Assembly: GCA_002869685.1 (NCBI GenBank)
Contig: PKUE01000054.1
Span: 1 to 63,535, forward strand
Length of the DNA stretch: 63,535 nt
Direction of reading: 5' to 3'
Origin: Desulfuromonas sp.
GTDB taxonomy: Bacteria; Desulfobacterota; Desulfuromonadia; Desulfuromonadales; Desulfuromonadaceae
Below, one piece after another: positions 18,247 through 27,438 of the stretch (position 1 is its first letter; every line of letters starts with the position of its first letter). Under the pieces are notes generated by a model. That model did no database searches and had not been told where the DNA came from. It saw nothing but the letters and a program-made list of their open reading frames with translations. Both the position numbers and the translations under genes were made by a program.

Positions 18247-20124
18247 TCATCGCCGCCCCGGTACACCCCGTCGCCCCGCAGTCCTCCGACGACGGGAAGC
18301 AGCCTCAGCGGGACGCCCTGTCCTGCCCTTGCCCTCAGGGGCCGGGGGCTTGCCGCCACCCAACAGTGTTGCAGCATCGTGATCACGTCCGCAAAAATGC
18401 AAGGCCTCAAGAATCGGCTTACGACTGGCCGGAAGGTGATAAAGCAACAATGCTTTCTGCCAACGACGCTGGCGCTCCGAATGACAGACCTCCACCGCGT
18501 CACCACTAAACGGATCGATGCCGGTGTGATACATGCACGTCGCCAATGTCCCCGGTGTCGGGGTAAATTCCTGCACCTGCTCCACACGCAGATTAAACCG
18601 CCGCAAAAACAGGGCCGTATCAATCATATCTTCCAGTGTCGATCCGGGATGTCCGGCCATCAGATAGGGGACGATGCCACGGCGTTTCCCCCGCCGTCGA
18701 TTATCCGCGCGGAAGGTTTCAACAAATCGCCCGAACAATGCAGCAGGAGGTTTGCGCATGACAGCCAGCAGCCGATCGCTTAATGCTTCCGGCGCCACTT
18801 TGAGCAGACCACCGACATGATGCTCGAGCAACGCATTGAGATAGTCTTTTTGCTGTTCCAGCAAGTCGTAGCGCACCCCGGAAGCGACAAAGACATGCTT
18901 GACGCCTTCGACCTGCCTGACCTGTTTGAGCAGCTGCGCACCACGACTGGTGCGGACATTGAGATTGCGGCAGATTGTCGGCACCAGGCAGCTGGTTCGA
19001 GAGCACTCCCGGCATCTCCGATCTTCGTGCACTTCGATCCCATACATGTTTGCCGTGGGGCCACCGACATCACTGATGGTGCCGCGAAATTCGGGATCGC
19101 GTTGGAGCTGTTTTACTTCGGCCACCACAGACTCCTCTGAACGCGACTGCACCCGCCGCCCCTGATGACGGGCAATGGCACAAAAAGCACAGCCGCCCTG
19201 ACAGCCACGATGACTGGTAACCGACCAGCGGATCTGCTCAAATGCCGGTATCGGTTGCTGATAGGAAAAATGGGGCCGCCGCGCAAAAGGGAGTTGATAA
19301 AGAGCGTCCAGAACACCCTCTTTCATGGGTGGCGTTGGGGGATTTACCACAACGAACCGCTTACCATGGGGTTGCACCAGAGTTTTTTCCCCCACCTGCT
19401 CCGCCTGCGCAAACGCCTGGGCATAGACGGTCACATCGTTCTCAAGGGCAGAAAAAGCCGGCAGCACCTCGGCATCCGCAGGAGCGCTATTCGTCAGATA
19501 GGCCGTACCGCGAATATCGGTCAACCCGGTCACAGGTTCACCACCGGCAAGGCGCCGCACCACCGCTTCGAGCGCCTGCTCCCCCATGCCGTACACCAGC
19601 AGATCGGCTTTACTGTCTACAAGGATGGAGCGCCGCACCTGATCACTCCAATAATCGTAATGGGCCAGTCGGCGCAGGCTGGCTTCGATGCCACCGATAA
19701 TGACCGGAAGCCCTTTAAACGCACCACGCACCGCGGCCGTATAGGCAATCACCGCCCGATTGGGACGAGCACCACTCTGCCCTCCGGGCGTGTAGGCATC
19801 ATCGCGCCGTTTTTTGCGGGCCGCCGTGTAGTGGTTGACCATGGAATCCATGGCCCCGGAGGAGATCGCCACGCACAACCGCGGCCGCCCCATCACCAGA
19901 AAATCATCCGCACAACGCCAGTCGGGTTGAGCGACGATCCCGACCCGATAGCCCAGCGATTCCAGCCAACGGGCTAGTAACGGGATTCCGAACGAGGGAT
20001 GGTCGACATAGGCGTCACCACTGACAAACAGCACATCAAGTTCTGTCCAGCCACGTGCCGTCATCTCGGCACGGCTGGTGGGAATAAACGTGGTCAATTG
20101 GTGTGAATCGGAGCGATCATTCAT
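18247..20124 (-). CDS. ygiQ: YgiQ family radical SAM protein
   Basis: 625 residues. N-terminal B12-binding-like region (DVLFVSGDAYVDHPSFGIP, with the DxHxxxG-like pattern altered), then the radical SAM core with CQGGCAFCAI around residue 310, followed by GRRVQSRSEESV and the C-terminal UPF0313 region. The basic tail (GRTGRPAEAASRRRRTAG) is of low complexity. Family function is unproven. The ATG at 20124 overlaps the stop of the permease gene by eight bases (ATGAATGA), suggesting coupling to the export operon, which is an unusual context. A longer in-frame start inside the permease gene is less likely. Confidence 0.9.
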   Translation of the reverse strand: MNDRSDSHQLTTFIPTSRAEMTARGWTELDVLFVSGDAYVDHPSFGIPLLARWLESLGYRVGIVAQPDWRCADDFLVMGRPRLCVAISSGAMDSMVNHYTAARKKRRDDAYTPGGQSGARPNRAVIAYTAAVRGAFKGLPVIIGGIEASLRRLAHYDYWSDQVRRSILVDSKADLLVYGMGEQALEAVVRRLAGGEPVTGLTDIRGTAYLTNSAPADAEVLPAFSALENDVTVYAQAFAQAEQVGEKTLVQPHGKRFVVVNPPTPPMKEGVLDALYQLPFARRPHFSYQQPIPAFEQIRWSVTSHRGCQGGCAFCAIARHQGRRVQSRSEESVVAEVKQLQRDPEFRGTISDVGGPTANMYGIEVHEDRRCRECSRTSCLVPTICRNLNVRTSRGAQLLKQVRQVEGVKHVFVASGVRYDLLEQQKDYLNALLEHHVGGLLKVAPEALSDRLLAVMRKPPAALFGRFVETFRADNRRRGKRRGIVPYLMAGHPGSTLEDMIDTALFLRRFNLRVEQVQEFTPTPGTLATCMYHTGIDPFSGDAVEVCHSERQRRWQKALLLYHLPASRKPILEALHFCGRDHDAATLLGGGKPPAPEGKGRTGRPAEAASRRRRTAGRRGVPGRR

Positions 20125-21385
20125 GGCGTAACGCAACAATGGGGTCCAGTCGGGAGGCCCGAATGGCCGGATAAAGGCCGAAAACAACGCCAACAGTGAC
20201 GCTGATCAACAATGAAAGAATCAAACTTCCGGATGTGACCACGGTGCTCAATCCGGTCAGTCGGGTGATAATCCACGGCAGAAACAGGCCGAGAGCAATC
20301 CCCAACACACCACCACAACACGACAGAACGACGGTTTCAATCAAAAACTGCATGACGATCTGACGACGACGGGCGCCAATGGCACGCCGGATACCAATCT
20401 CACGGGTCCGCTCTGTGACCGACGCCAGCATGATATTCATAATGCCAATGCCGCCGACAAGCAGACTGATCCCGGCGATGGCTCCGAGAACAATATTGAA
20501 CCGGCGCTGGGTCTTTTCGGCCTGGCGCAACAGGGCCAGGGGAATCTGCAGTTCAACATCATCATGCTTGTGAAAATGCTGGATCAGGCTTTGTAATGAC
20601 GAGGCACTCTGTTCCACGACCTGCTCCGTCGCCATTTTCACTAAAATCTGGTGCAATTCCACCCGCTCGCGAATACTGGAGCCTGCCCGGCGTTGCCGCA
20701 GGATATCCCCATACCGTTCACGCAAGGTGGACAAGGGCAGATAAAGATCATGATCCTGATCCAACGACTGCACCTCTCCCCCTGTCTGCTCAGCGCTTTG
20801 AACAATGCCAACCACCTGATAACTGTTGCCGGCCACGCGAACAGAGCTGCCAATCGCCTCCTGAAGCGGAAACAGACGGCGAGCCAGCCCCTCTGTGATC
20901 ACCACTACCGTGCTTCGCCGCAAATCGTCCAGAGGGGTCAGCAAGCGTCCGGCGATCAACGGGCGGCGCACCAGAGAGAACCAGAGTGGCGTCGTTCCCA
21001 CCAGGCGCACTGATACAACTTGAGAACCCGTCATCACCTGCTCACGGCGCAATTTTACCGGCACAACAGCCGTTACATCGGGCAATGTCTCTTTCAACCT
21101 TTCCATATCCAAATAGGTCAGGCCGTAGACACTGAGAAAATTGTTCGGCTGTTGCTGTTTGTCCTGCGCCACCGGCTTAACCGACTGCATGATGATGACG
21201 TCACTGCCCAGAGCACGGATCTGTTGCAGGGCTTCCTGTCCGGCCCCACTGCCGACGGCCAGCATGGCGATCACGCTGGCAACGCCAAAAACCATCCCCA
21301 GCATGGTCAGCAACGACCTGAGGCCGTGCAGCATCAGGTTGTTGATCCCCATGCGGATATCGCGCATGACCACCAGCTTTGTCAT
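20117..21385 (-). CDS. MacB-type ABC transporter permease
   Basis: 422 residues: one N-terminal membrane helix (about 21-42), a periplasmic MacB-PCD domain (about 45-270), and three C-terminal helices of the FtsX domain (about 295-415). MNIMLASVTERTREIGIRRA is the classic FtsX-family cytoplasmic loop. Unlike MacB itself the ATPase is on a separate gene, which overlaps the start by ATGA. With the adaptor and TolC-like gene upstream it forms a tripartite exporter, probably for a lipophilic or peptide substrate (inference). Confidence 0.92.
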   Translation of the reverse strand: MTKLVVMRDIRMGINNLMLHGLRSLLTMLGMVFGVASVIAMLAVGSGAGQEALQQIRALGSDVIIMQSVKPVAQDKQQQPNNFLSVYGLTYLDMERLKETLPDVTAVVPVKLRREQVMTGSQVVSVRLVGTTPLWFSLVRRPLIAGRLLTPLDDLRRSTVVVITEGLARRLFPLQEAIGSSVRVAGNSYQVVGIVQSAEQTGGEVQSLDQDHDLYLPLSTLRERYGDILRQRRAGSSIRERVELHQILVKMATEQVVEQSASSLQSLIQHFHKHDDVELQIPLALLRQAEKTQRRFNIVLGAIAGISLLVGGIGIMNIMLASVTERTREIGIRRAIGARRRQIVMQFLIETVVLSCCGGVLGIALGLFLPWIITRLTGLSTVVTSGSLILSLLISVTVGVVFGLYPAIRASRLDPIVALRHE

Positions 21386-22080
21386 AACAGCTCCTGCTCG
21401 GTGGGCACAACACGACCATCACGCAAATAGAGCCGCCGGGACATGTGGATCGCGATATTCTGATCGTGGGTCACGACGATCAGGGTTTTCCCCTGATCGG
21501 ACAGGCTGTGCAGTAGGTCGAGGATCTGCCCGCCGGTGGTGGAATCGAGATTACCGGTCGGTTCATCGGCCAGCAGGATGGGTGGATCATTGGACAGAGC
21601 CCGGGCAATGGCAACCCGCTGCTGCTGCCCGCCGGAAAGTTCGCTGGGACGATGGTGCCCCCGGGCATCGAGTCCAACAAGAGCGGCCAGATGGCGGGAA
21701 CGTTCACGGGCGCGAGCGCCATCCATCCCCGCATAATAGAGTGGCATTTCGATATTTTCTAACACGGTCAGCTGGCTGACCAGATTAAAGCTCTGAAAAA
21801 TGAAGCCAAACCGGTTCAGCCGTACGTCGCTAAGTTGATCGTCATCGAGATCCCGAACATTTTCACCGAGCAGCAGGTAGTCTCCAGCGCTCAACCGATC
21901 AAGACAACCGACCACATTGAGCAGGGTACTTTTGCCCGACCCACTGGCACCGAGAATGGCCCAGGACTCCCCGGCGGCCACATCCCAATCCACACCATCC
22001 AGAGCATGAACCGCCATTTGTCCAGCAGCATAACTGCGACTGGCCTGTTGCAGCTGAATCACTCTTTCAGCGCGCGCCAT
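21382..22080 (-). CDS. ABC transporter ATP-binding protein, MacB/LolD type
   Basis: 232 residues with Walker [10 protein letters not shown] (near 44-52), signature [15 protein letters not shown] (near 147), Walker [14 protein letters not shown] and the H-loop VVTHD. It matches the LolD/MacB group, which uses ATP hydrolysis for mechanotransmission rather than substrate transport through the membrane. Overlaps the adaptor stop (TGATG) upstream and the permease start (ATGA) downstream, so all are translated as a block. Confidence 0.95.
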   Translation of the reverse strand: MARAERVIQLQQASRSYAAGQMAVHALDGVDWDVAAGESWAILGASGSGKSTLLNVVGCLDRLSAGDYLLLGENVRDLDDDQLSDVRLNRFGFIFQSFNLVSQLTVLENIEMPLYYAGMDGARARERSRHLAALVGLDARGHHRPSELSGGQQQRVAIARALSNDPPILLADEPTGNLDSTTGGQILDLLHSLSDQGKTLIVVTHDQNIAIHMSRRLYLRDGRVVPTEQELL

Positions 22081-23552
22081 CAGCCCCCCATCGACGTCAA
22101 CGGTGGGTTGAGCTGAATCCGGTCCCCCGCCTTGAGACCCTCGGTAATTTCAACAAAGCTTTCATTGCTCAACCCCAGCGTCACCTCTTGACGGCGCAAG
22201 CGACCGTTTTTCTGCAGGTACACATAGCGATGCCCGCCCTCAAGAACGACTGCCTGAACAGGAATGGCGACCACCTGCTCAAGGTGGGCGACATCGATTT
22301 CAATCCGGCAGTTCATACCACTGCGCAAGCCATCGTCATGCTCCTGCAACTCCAGTTCCGTACGATAGAGTTTTAAATCAGGATTCAACCAGCTGCTCGT
22401 CGCATCGGGAAACAGGGCGACGGACTTTACCACGGCATGAAACGATTTTCCCGGCATGGAATCAACGTAAACCCGCGCCTCCTGCCCGAGTTTGACCTTT
22501 TCGAGGTTAGATTCGTGGATCTGGCTCTCTGCCACCATCGACCCCGAGGAGGGAAGATAGATCAGTTCCTGGCGTTCGAGCACCTCCTGGCCTGCAGCCA
22601 GAGGTTCGGTATTGCTCCGCCAACTACGGGAGTGGGATGTCGCATAAACGACCACCCCGTCCTGGGGAGCAACCAGCACAGTCTTGCCCAATTCATCACG
22701 CGTTTTTTCCAATCGAGCTTTTTCCCGGGTCAACAGGGCTTCCTTTGCATTGAAGTCCGCTTCGGCCTGAACCACATCGGCTTTGGCTCTTCGGCGGATC
22801 CGCTCCAGAGCCATCCGTGTTTTATCGACTTCAGCATGCAACTCGGTCAAGCGACGCACATGGGAGAATTTCAACAACAGATCAAAATCACTGCGGCTTA
22901 ACTCCAGATCGATGCGAGCCTTTTGCGCCGCCAGTTCATCGGCCTGCAATTCAGTCTGCGAGATAAATTTTTCGTCAAACAGCACCTTGGACCATTCAAA
23001 CTTCTCTTCGGCACGGCGTAATTCTTCTTCGTTAACGGCAATCTGTGACTGCAGCTGTTTTTTCTCGTTGGGGAATTCCCCCTGCTCGTATTTACGCAGA
23101 TCATCCTCGGCATAGGTCACCGCCAGACGGGCATCCTCGACATCGCTCTTAGATTGATTTTTTACGACCTCATAATTTTCGCGGGCCTGGACAAAACTGG
23201 CTTCGGCATTCTGCACTGTGATCTGCTGATCGACCAGCCGGTCCTGCAAGGTGCTGGCATCAAGCTCGATCAGCTTGTCCCCTTTGGCCACGGTGGTTCC
23301 CTCCTCCACCAGTGACAGGATGGTGGTTTTGCCCTCAAGGGTATTGAAAATGACCACCTGGTCACGCGCTTTGAGACTGCCGGCGGCTTCCACCGTAACG
23401 TCCAGAGGCATCTGCTCGACACTGATCAGATGAACCGGCTCGCGTGTTCCGCTGGCATCCGGAGTTTCGGAGCGTCCACTCCACAGGATCAGCAGCACCA
23501 GCAACAGTGCCACGCCAAGACTATAAAGGGTGTATTTCGTCTGCCATACCAA
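22080..23552 (-). CDS. periplasmic adaptor (HlyD/MacA-like)
   Basis: 490 residues: a single N-terminal membrane helix (about 8-24), a lipoyl-like/beta-barrel start (EAAGSLKARDQVVIFNTLEG), a long coiled coil (about 95-260, rich in Glu/Lys/Arg/Ala), then barrel domains. It links the MacB-type permease to the TolC-like channel. The start is a TTG at 23552 with GGAGG 9 nt upstream, located inside the last codons of the tolC-like gene (32-bp overlap). No ATG upstream in this frame fits, so a TTG start is a good but not certain choice. Confidence 0.88.
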   Translation of the reverse strand: MVWQTKYTLYSLGVALLLVLLILWSGRSETPDASGTREPVHLISVEQMPLDVTVEAAGSLKARDQVVIFNTLEGKTTILSLVEEGTTVAKGDKLIELDASTLQDRLVDQQITVQNAEASFVQARENYEVVKNQSKSDVEDARLAVTYAEDDLRKYEQGEFPNEKKQLQSQIAVNEEELRRAEEKFEWSKVLFDEKFISQTELQADELAAQKARIDLELSRSDFDLLLKFSHVRRLTELHAEVDKTRMALERIRRRAKADVVQAEADFNAKEALLTREKARLEKTRDELGKTVLVAPQDGVVVYATSHSRSWRSNTEPLAAGQEVLERQELIYLPSSGSMVAESQIHESNLEKVKLGQEARVYVDSMPGKSFHAVVKSVALFPDATSSWLNPDLKLYRTELELQEHDDGLRSGMNCRIEIDVAHLEQVVAIPVQAVVLEGGHRYVYLQKNGRLRRQEVTLGLSNESFVEITEGLKAGDRIQLNPPLTSMGG

Positions 23553-25209
23553 TGGTCATATCCTCCAGCCAGGCCCCCTGATCATCAATGGTCAAGGTTC
23601 CCAGATCGCGTTGCAACTCAAGGGCACTGATCCGATACTGAACCTGGGCCTGCACCAGGGCATTGTGGGCCGATACCAAGGCATCTTCCGCTTCGAGAAG
23701 ATCACGAATCTGAATCCGTCCGGCGCGCAAAAACAGGTTGGTACTTTCGACGCGGCGCCGGGCAACATGCAACGCCATGGTTTGAATGTCAATGGTCTCC
23801 TGCGCTTCTTTGAGTTGTCGCCAAGCATTACGTACCTGTAACTTAACGTTGTCCTCCAGCGCCTCGACAGAACGCCGTTGGGCGTCATAATCCAGCCAGG
23901 CTCGCCGCAGGGCATTGCGCTCTGCCGTGCGTTCGAAAGGAAGATCAAGATTCAACAGCGCCGAATACTGACCCTCATCCGGATCAAGCGACGCATCCTG
24001 ACTGCCCGCGCTGACCAGACTGCGGGAACTGCCATCATGCCCCGATGCGAAAAGGGTCATTTCCGCACGCAAATTGTCTTCGGCCACACGAATGGCCCGT
24101 TTTTCATCGACCACCCGGCCCTGGGCGACGCGCAGGTCGCGGCGTTGGCGCAAAGCCACTGAGGTCAATCCGGTGAGCATCTCCGCTTGTCCCAGATCCA
24201 TCTGCTGCTGGCTGGCCAGATCCGTTAACACGGAACGATCCAATTCAATCAGACTGTCCGGTGGCAAACCAAGCAGGATTTTGAAACGGTCCAGCTGCTG
24301 GGCACTGGTCTGCTGAGCGCTGACCCAGTTGCTGCGCGCCGTCAATTCATTCTGCAACGCCTGATCGACTTCGATCTCAGTGATGCGCCCGGCATCGGCC
24401 AGTCGCCGTGCTCGTTGGCGCGAAGCCACCAACCGTTGGTAGTTATCATAGGCGGTGTCCACCCGATTCATCAGCTCAAGAACCCGCAAATATTCACTGG
24501 CCACATCCACGGCGAAGGTGCGGCGAAAACGCTCAAAATTCCACAGGGCGTAGACCACGTCACGCTCCGCCTGTTGAAGAGGCTCGGTGACAATTTCTCG
24601 CCCCGCCCCACGCAGCAGCGGAATGCTGATACTGGCATCGGCAACAATCCCCCGCGCCGACACCCGGTTGGCAGTCAACAGCTGCACCAGATCAAGTCCC
24701 ACCGAGAGCGCAAATTCAGCACCACTTTTAAACAGGCGGCTGACACCGAGATCGCCGCCATGCTCCAGACCACTGACCCGACTGCCGTTGCTTTTATCCG
24801 TCAACCACTCAGAAGACCACACCGAACTCCAGGTCCCCCGAAACACATCACGTTCAAGATCCAGCGCCAGAGCCACTCTGAATACGGACTCTTTGTTGTC
24901 CTGAAATTCACGACTGTTGTACGCAGCAACATGGAGAGCCTCCGTCAGAGTCAGAGCCACTGGTTCCGTCGCGTCTCCCGTTTGCAAAGGTGGTGTAAAA
25001 TCGACGGTGGCAGGCAATAATCTCTGGCGCAACCGGTCCTCGGGCCGTTGCAACGAAAAGGGATAGTCCACACCAAGATCGGCCTGTTTTTCGGCAATAA
25101 TGGTATAGGCGACATCATCCGCCTGCTGCACTGAAGCGGTTGGGCCAAGACAGCCACTCAGACATAGGCACAAACAAAGAATTAAAAAATACAAACGGCT
25201 ATTCATCAT
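23521..25209 (-). CDS. TolC-family outer membrane efflux lipoprotein
   Basis: About 562 residues from the ATG at 25209 (a second ATG follows directly). The leader ends in LCLSGCLG, a lipobox with Cys as the first mature residue. Two TolC repeats of coiled-coil helices are visible (about 180-350 and 400-560; RVDTAYDNYQRLVASRQRA, TNLFLRAGRIQIRDLLEAED). First gene of the operon tolC-adaptor-ATPase-permease-ygiQ. The intergenic region to hemC is only 170 bp. Ribosome site is weak at both candidate ATGs. Confidence 0.87.
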   Translation of the reverse strand: MMNSRLYFLILCLCLCLSGCLGPTASVQQADDVAYTIIAEKQADLGVDYPFSLQRPEDRLRQRLLPATVDFTPPLQTGDATEPVALTLTEALHVAAYNSREFQDNKESVFRVALALDLERDVFRGTWSSVWSSEWLTDKSNGSRVSGLEHGGDLGVSRLFKSGAEFALSVGLDLVQLLTANRVSARGIVADASISIPLLRGAGREIVTEPLQQAERDVVYALWNFERFRRTFAVDVASEYLRVLELMNRVDTAYDNYQRLVASRQRARRLADAGRITEIEVDQALQNELTARSNWVSAQQTSAQQLDRFKILLGLPPDSLIELDRSVLTDLASQQQMDLGQAEMLTGLTSVALRQRRDLRVAQGRVVDEKRAIRVAEDNLRAEMTLFASGHDGSSRSLVSAGSQDASLDPDEGQYSALLNLDLPFERTAERNALRRAWLDYDAQRRSVEALEDNVKLQVRNAWRQLKEAQETIDIQTMALHVARRRVESTNLFLRAGRIQIRDLLEAEDALVSAHNALVQAQVQYRISALELQRDLGTLTIDDQGAWLEDMTIGMADEIHPL

Positions 25210-25291
25210 ATGAGACGCACTTAAAAATGAGTTACTCAAAAGGTATCATATCTACGCCAGAAACCTATAAAAACCTGCGATTAAGCGGCAA

Positions 25292-25313
25292 AAAAAACGG
25301 CGGGAAAACCGCC
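25292..25313 (-). terminator. terminator-like hairpin in the hemC / tolC divergent region
   Basis: On the minus strand GGCGG TTTTC CCGCC is followed by G and eight T, the form of an intrinsic terminator. It faces the tolC-like gene from upstream, so it could block antisense or upstream transcripts or act as an attenuator in the tolC leader. On the plus strand it precedes a TTGACA (25314-25319) that may be the hemC -35 box. Confidence 0.5.
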
Positions 25314-25378
25314 TTGACAGGGGTAACAATACCTGAAAAAATGCGCCATCCACGAATTTTAACCAAGGTGATGAATTT

Positions 25379-26320
25379 ATGAGTACGAAAATCAAAATCG
25401 GTACCCGGCGCAGCAAGCTTGCCCTGTGGCAGGCTTACTATGTGGAACAATTGCTCCAGGACGCCGGCATGGAAACCGAAATTGTTGAAATCGATACCCG
25501 CGGCGATCAGGTTCTGGATGTTTCCATCGCCAAGATCGGCAGCAAAGGCGTCTTCACCGAAGAGCTTGAAGACCAGCTGCGCAGCGGTGACATTGATATT
25601 GCCGTCCACAGTGCCAAGGATATGCAATCAGAACTCCCGGATGGCTTTGAAATCATCGCCTTTACCATTCGCGAAAAAGTCAACGACGTTGTCGTCAGCC
25701 GTGATCAATCGATCCGTCTCGCTGATACCTGCCGTCCGCTGACCATCGGTTCTTCCTCCGTGCGCCGTCGCGCCATGCTCAAAGCCTATTACCCGCACCT
25801 TAATGTCATCGAAATGCGCGGCAACCTGCAAACCCGCATCGGCAAAATGGACGATGGCCAGTGCGACGCCATCCTGCTTGCCTATGCCGGTGTCAACCGC
25901 ATGGAATACAACGACCTGATCGTTGAGACCCTGCCCCTGGAGCAATTCATCCCTCCCGTTGGTCAGGGCAGCGTTGCCATTGAATCTGCGACATCCCTTG
26001 ATCCCCAAAAACGCGAAATCATCCGTAAAGCTGTCAACCACACGGATACGGAGTACCGCCTGCTCGCCGAACGTGCGTTTCTCAAAACCCTCAAGGGGGG
26101 CTGCAGCATTCCGGCATTCTGTATGGCAGAACTCGAAGGAACTGACCAGCTCAAGGTTACCGGCGGCATGATCAGCCTCGACGGCCAGACGCTGATCAAA
26201 AATGTTCTGACCGGTTCACGCAACGATGCCGAAAAGCTTGGCGACCAGATGGCTCAACGGACTCTGGAGCAGGGCGGTGCCGAGATCCTTGCAGCTATTC
26301 GCGCCGAGCGCGGAGAATAG
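25379..26320 (+). CDS. hemC: porphobilinogen deaminase (hydroxymethylbilane synthase)
   Basis: 313 residues, the normal length. Starts with KIKIGTRRSKLALWQAYYVE, includes VHSAKDMQSELPDGF and the substrate-binding RRRAMLKAYYP region; the dipyrromethane cofactor Cys is in LKGGCSIPAFC near residue 243. It polymerises four porphobilinogens to hydroxymethylbilane in heme synthesis. Ribosome site AAGGTGA is 7 nt from the ATG. It is not linked to hemA-hemD-hemB, which lie about 20 kb away in this window, although in many relatives they are together. Confidence 0.97.
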   Translation: MSTKIKIGTRRSKLALWQAYYVEQLLQDAGMETEIVEIDTRGDQVLDVSIAKIGSKGVFTEELEDQLRSGDIDIAVHSAKDMQSELPDGFEIIAFTIREKVNDVVVSRDQSIRLADTCRPLTIGSSSVRRRAMLKAYYPHLNVIEMRGNLQTRIGKMDDGQCDAILLAYAGVNRMEYNDLIVETLPLEQFIPPVGQGSVAIESATSLDPQKREIIRKAVNHTDTEYRLLAERAFLKTLKGGCSIPAFCMAELEGTDQLKVTGGMISLDGQTLIKNVLTGSRNDAEKLGDQMAQRTLEQGGAEILAAIRAERGE

Positions 26321-26341
26321 CACACCATCCATCAAAAACCG

Positions 26342-26377
26342 AAAAACGGGATGCCCTCCTCGGCATCCCGTTTTTTT
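26342..26377 (+). terminator. rho-independent terminator after hemC
   Basis: Stem AACGGGATGCC / GGCATCCCGTT, 6-nt loop, then seven T. It starts about 22 bp past the hemC stop. Confidence 0.95.
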
Positions 26378-26480
26378 GATTCATTTCAGGTATACGCCCT
26401 GCCCATGTAAATATCGTTGACAAATCACGCCAACTCTCCTTTTTATGAAAGATATTCATGACTGAAAAGGAGCCCCCCAG

Positions 26481-26900
26481 ATGAAATTGTGTTTCCCCAT
26501 TACTGATAATCGTGGTCTGGACAGCCAGACCTTCAGCCATTTTGGTGTTGCCCCGAAACTGCTCGTTGTCGACACACAAACCCGGGACGTGGAGGAAGTG
26601 TTGGTCCATCCCCCCGAAGAGAGCGGCAGCCTGGATAAAGTTCTGTCCACATTGAACCGCGTCAAACCCGACGCTCTTGCGATAACCGGCATCGGCCAGG
26701 GCGCACTGGACCGCGTGCGTCAACAGGGGTTCATCGTCTACCGCGCTGAGAAGACGATTGCAGCCACCCTGGCCAGATTGGACCAGCAACAGTTGGAACA
26801 ATGGCCGGATACCACCGTCTGCACCGGACTGGACGACGCAACACTCGAAGAGCTCAGCAGAGCCACCGGGCTGGAAATCACCATCGACAAATCATGTTGA
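26481..26900 (+). CDS. NifX/NifB-C-like (MTH1175-type) protein, first paralog
   Basis: 139 residues beginning MKLCFPITDNRGLDSQTFSH, with the FGVAPKLLVVD strand and ALAITGIGQGALDRVRQQGF helix typical of the dinitrogenase Fe-Mo cofactor family. No nif gene is nearby. Such small proteins accompany Mrp/NBP35-type ATPases or DUF134 regulators in anaerobes and are thought to bind metal-sulfur clusters; that role is not proved. Upstream TTGACA (26417-26422) with TTTTAT 18 nt later is a possible promoter. It is a clear paralog of the next gene. Confidence 0.87.
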   Translation: MKLCFPITDNRGLDSQTFSHFGVAPKLLVVDTQTRDVEEVLVHPPEESGSLDKVLSTLNRVKPDALAITGIGQGALDRVRQQGFIVYRAEKTIAATLARLDQQQLEQWPDTTVCTGLDDATLEELSRATGLEITIDKSC

Positions 26901-26988
26901 GTGATCGCTTAAAAATCTGAACCGGGCAACCGTGCTGGCATAAATCGGACAACCAACGGGTCGTAACATCCTGTTCATGATTTAATGA

Positions 26989-27034
26989 TTGACTCCTTTG
27001 TCAACCACGCCTATTTTGTGCATATACACAAAAT
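26989..27034 (+). promoter_or_regulatory. promoter with palindromic operator before the second NifX-like gene
   Basis: TTGACT (26989-26994), 17 nt, TATTTT (27012-27017) form a sigma70-type promoter. Overlapping the -10 box is a perfect inverted repeat, ATTTTGTG / CACAAAAT (27013-27020 and 27027-27034) with a 6-nt centre. This is the position of a repressor operator. The DUF134 protein encoded two genes downstream is the obvious candidate to bind it (inference). Confidence 0.6.
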
Positions 27035-27048
27035 AAAGGAGTTCCCCC

Positions 27049-27423
27049 ATGAAGCTATGTTTTCCCGTAACAACCAACCAAGGCATTGACAGTCTGGTCT
27101 TTAACCACTTTGGTTCGGCACCCCTCTTTGTCATCGCCAACACCGACACCATGGCAGTCAGCGAAATCAATAACCAGGACCTCGACCATCAGCATGGTGC
27201 CTGCAACCCGGCACTGGCTTTGGCACAGGGGGTTGTTGACGCCATCGCCGTCCGCGGCATTGGTCAAGGCGCTCTGAATCGCTTGCAGCAAATGGGTTTG
27301 AAAGTCTACAGGGCCGAAGAAACTATTGGTGCCAGCGTGCAGAAGATGCGCGAAGGAACTCTTGAGGAATGGCCAAGCTCAGCGGTTTGCGAAGGGCACG
27401 GCGACCACGATTGCAGTCACTGA
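27049..27423 (+). CDS. NifX/NifB-C-like (MTH1175-type) protein, second paralog
   Basis: 124 residues, beginning MKLCFPVTTNQGIDSLVFNH, aligned over most of its length with the preceding paralog. The end EGHGDHDCSH is rich in His, Asp and Cys and may bind a metal. Ribosome site AAAGGAG, 7 nt before the ATG; the leader CCCCC resembles that of the first paralog. The DUF134 gene follows after 15 bp, so they are one unit. Tandem duplication is the simplest history. Confidence 0.88.
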   Translation: MKLCFPVTTNQGIDSLVFNHFGSAPLFVIANTDTMAVSEINNQDLDHQHGACNPALALAQGVVDAIAVRGIGQGALNRLQQMGLKVYRAEETIGASVQKMREGTLEEWPSSAVCEGHGDHDCSH

Positions 27424-27438
27424 TCAGGATAACGGCTA

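Noticed and set aside
19165-19977. Plus-strand open frame of 270 codons within ygiQ
   Set aside because: Antisense to the radical SAM gene, no ribosome site, unusual Pro/Arg/His content.
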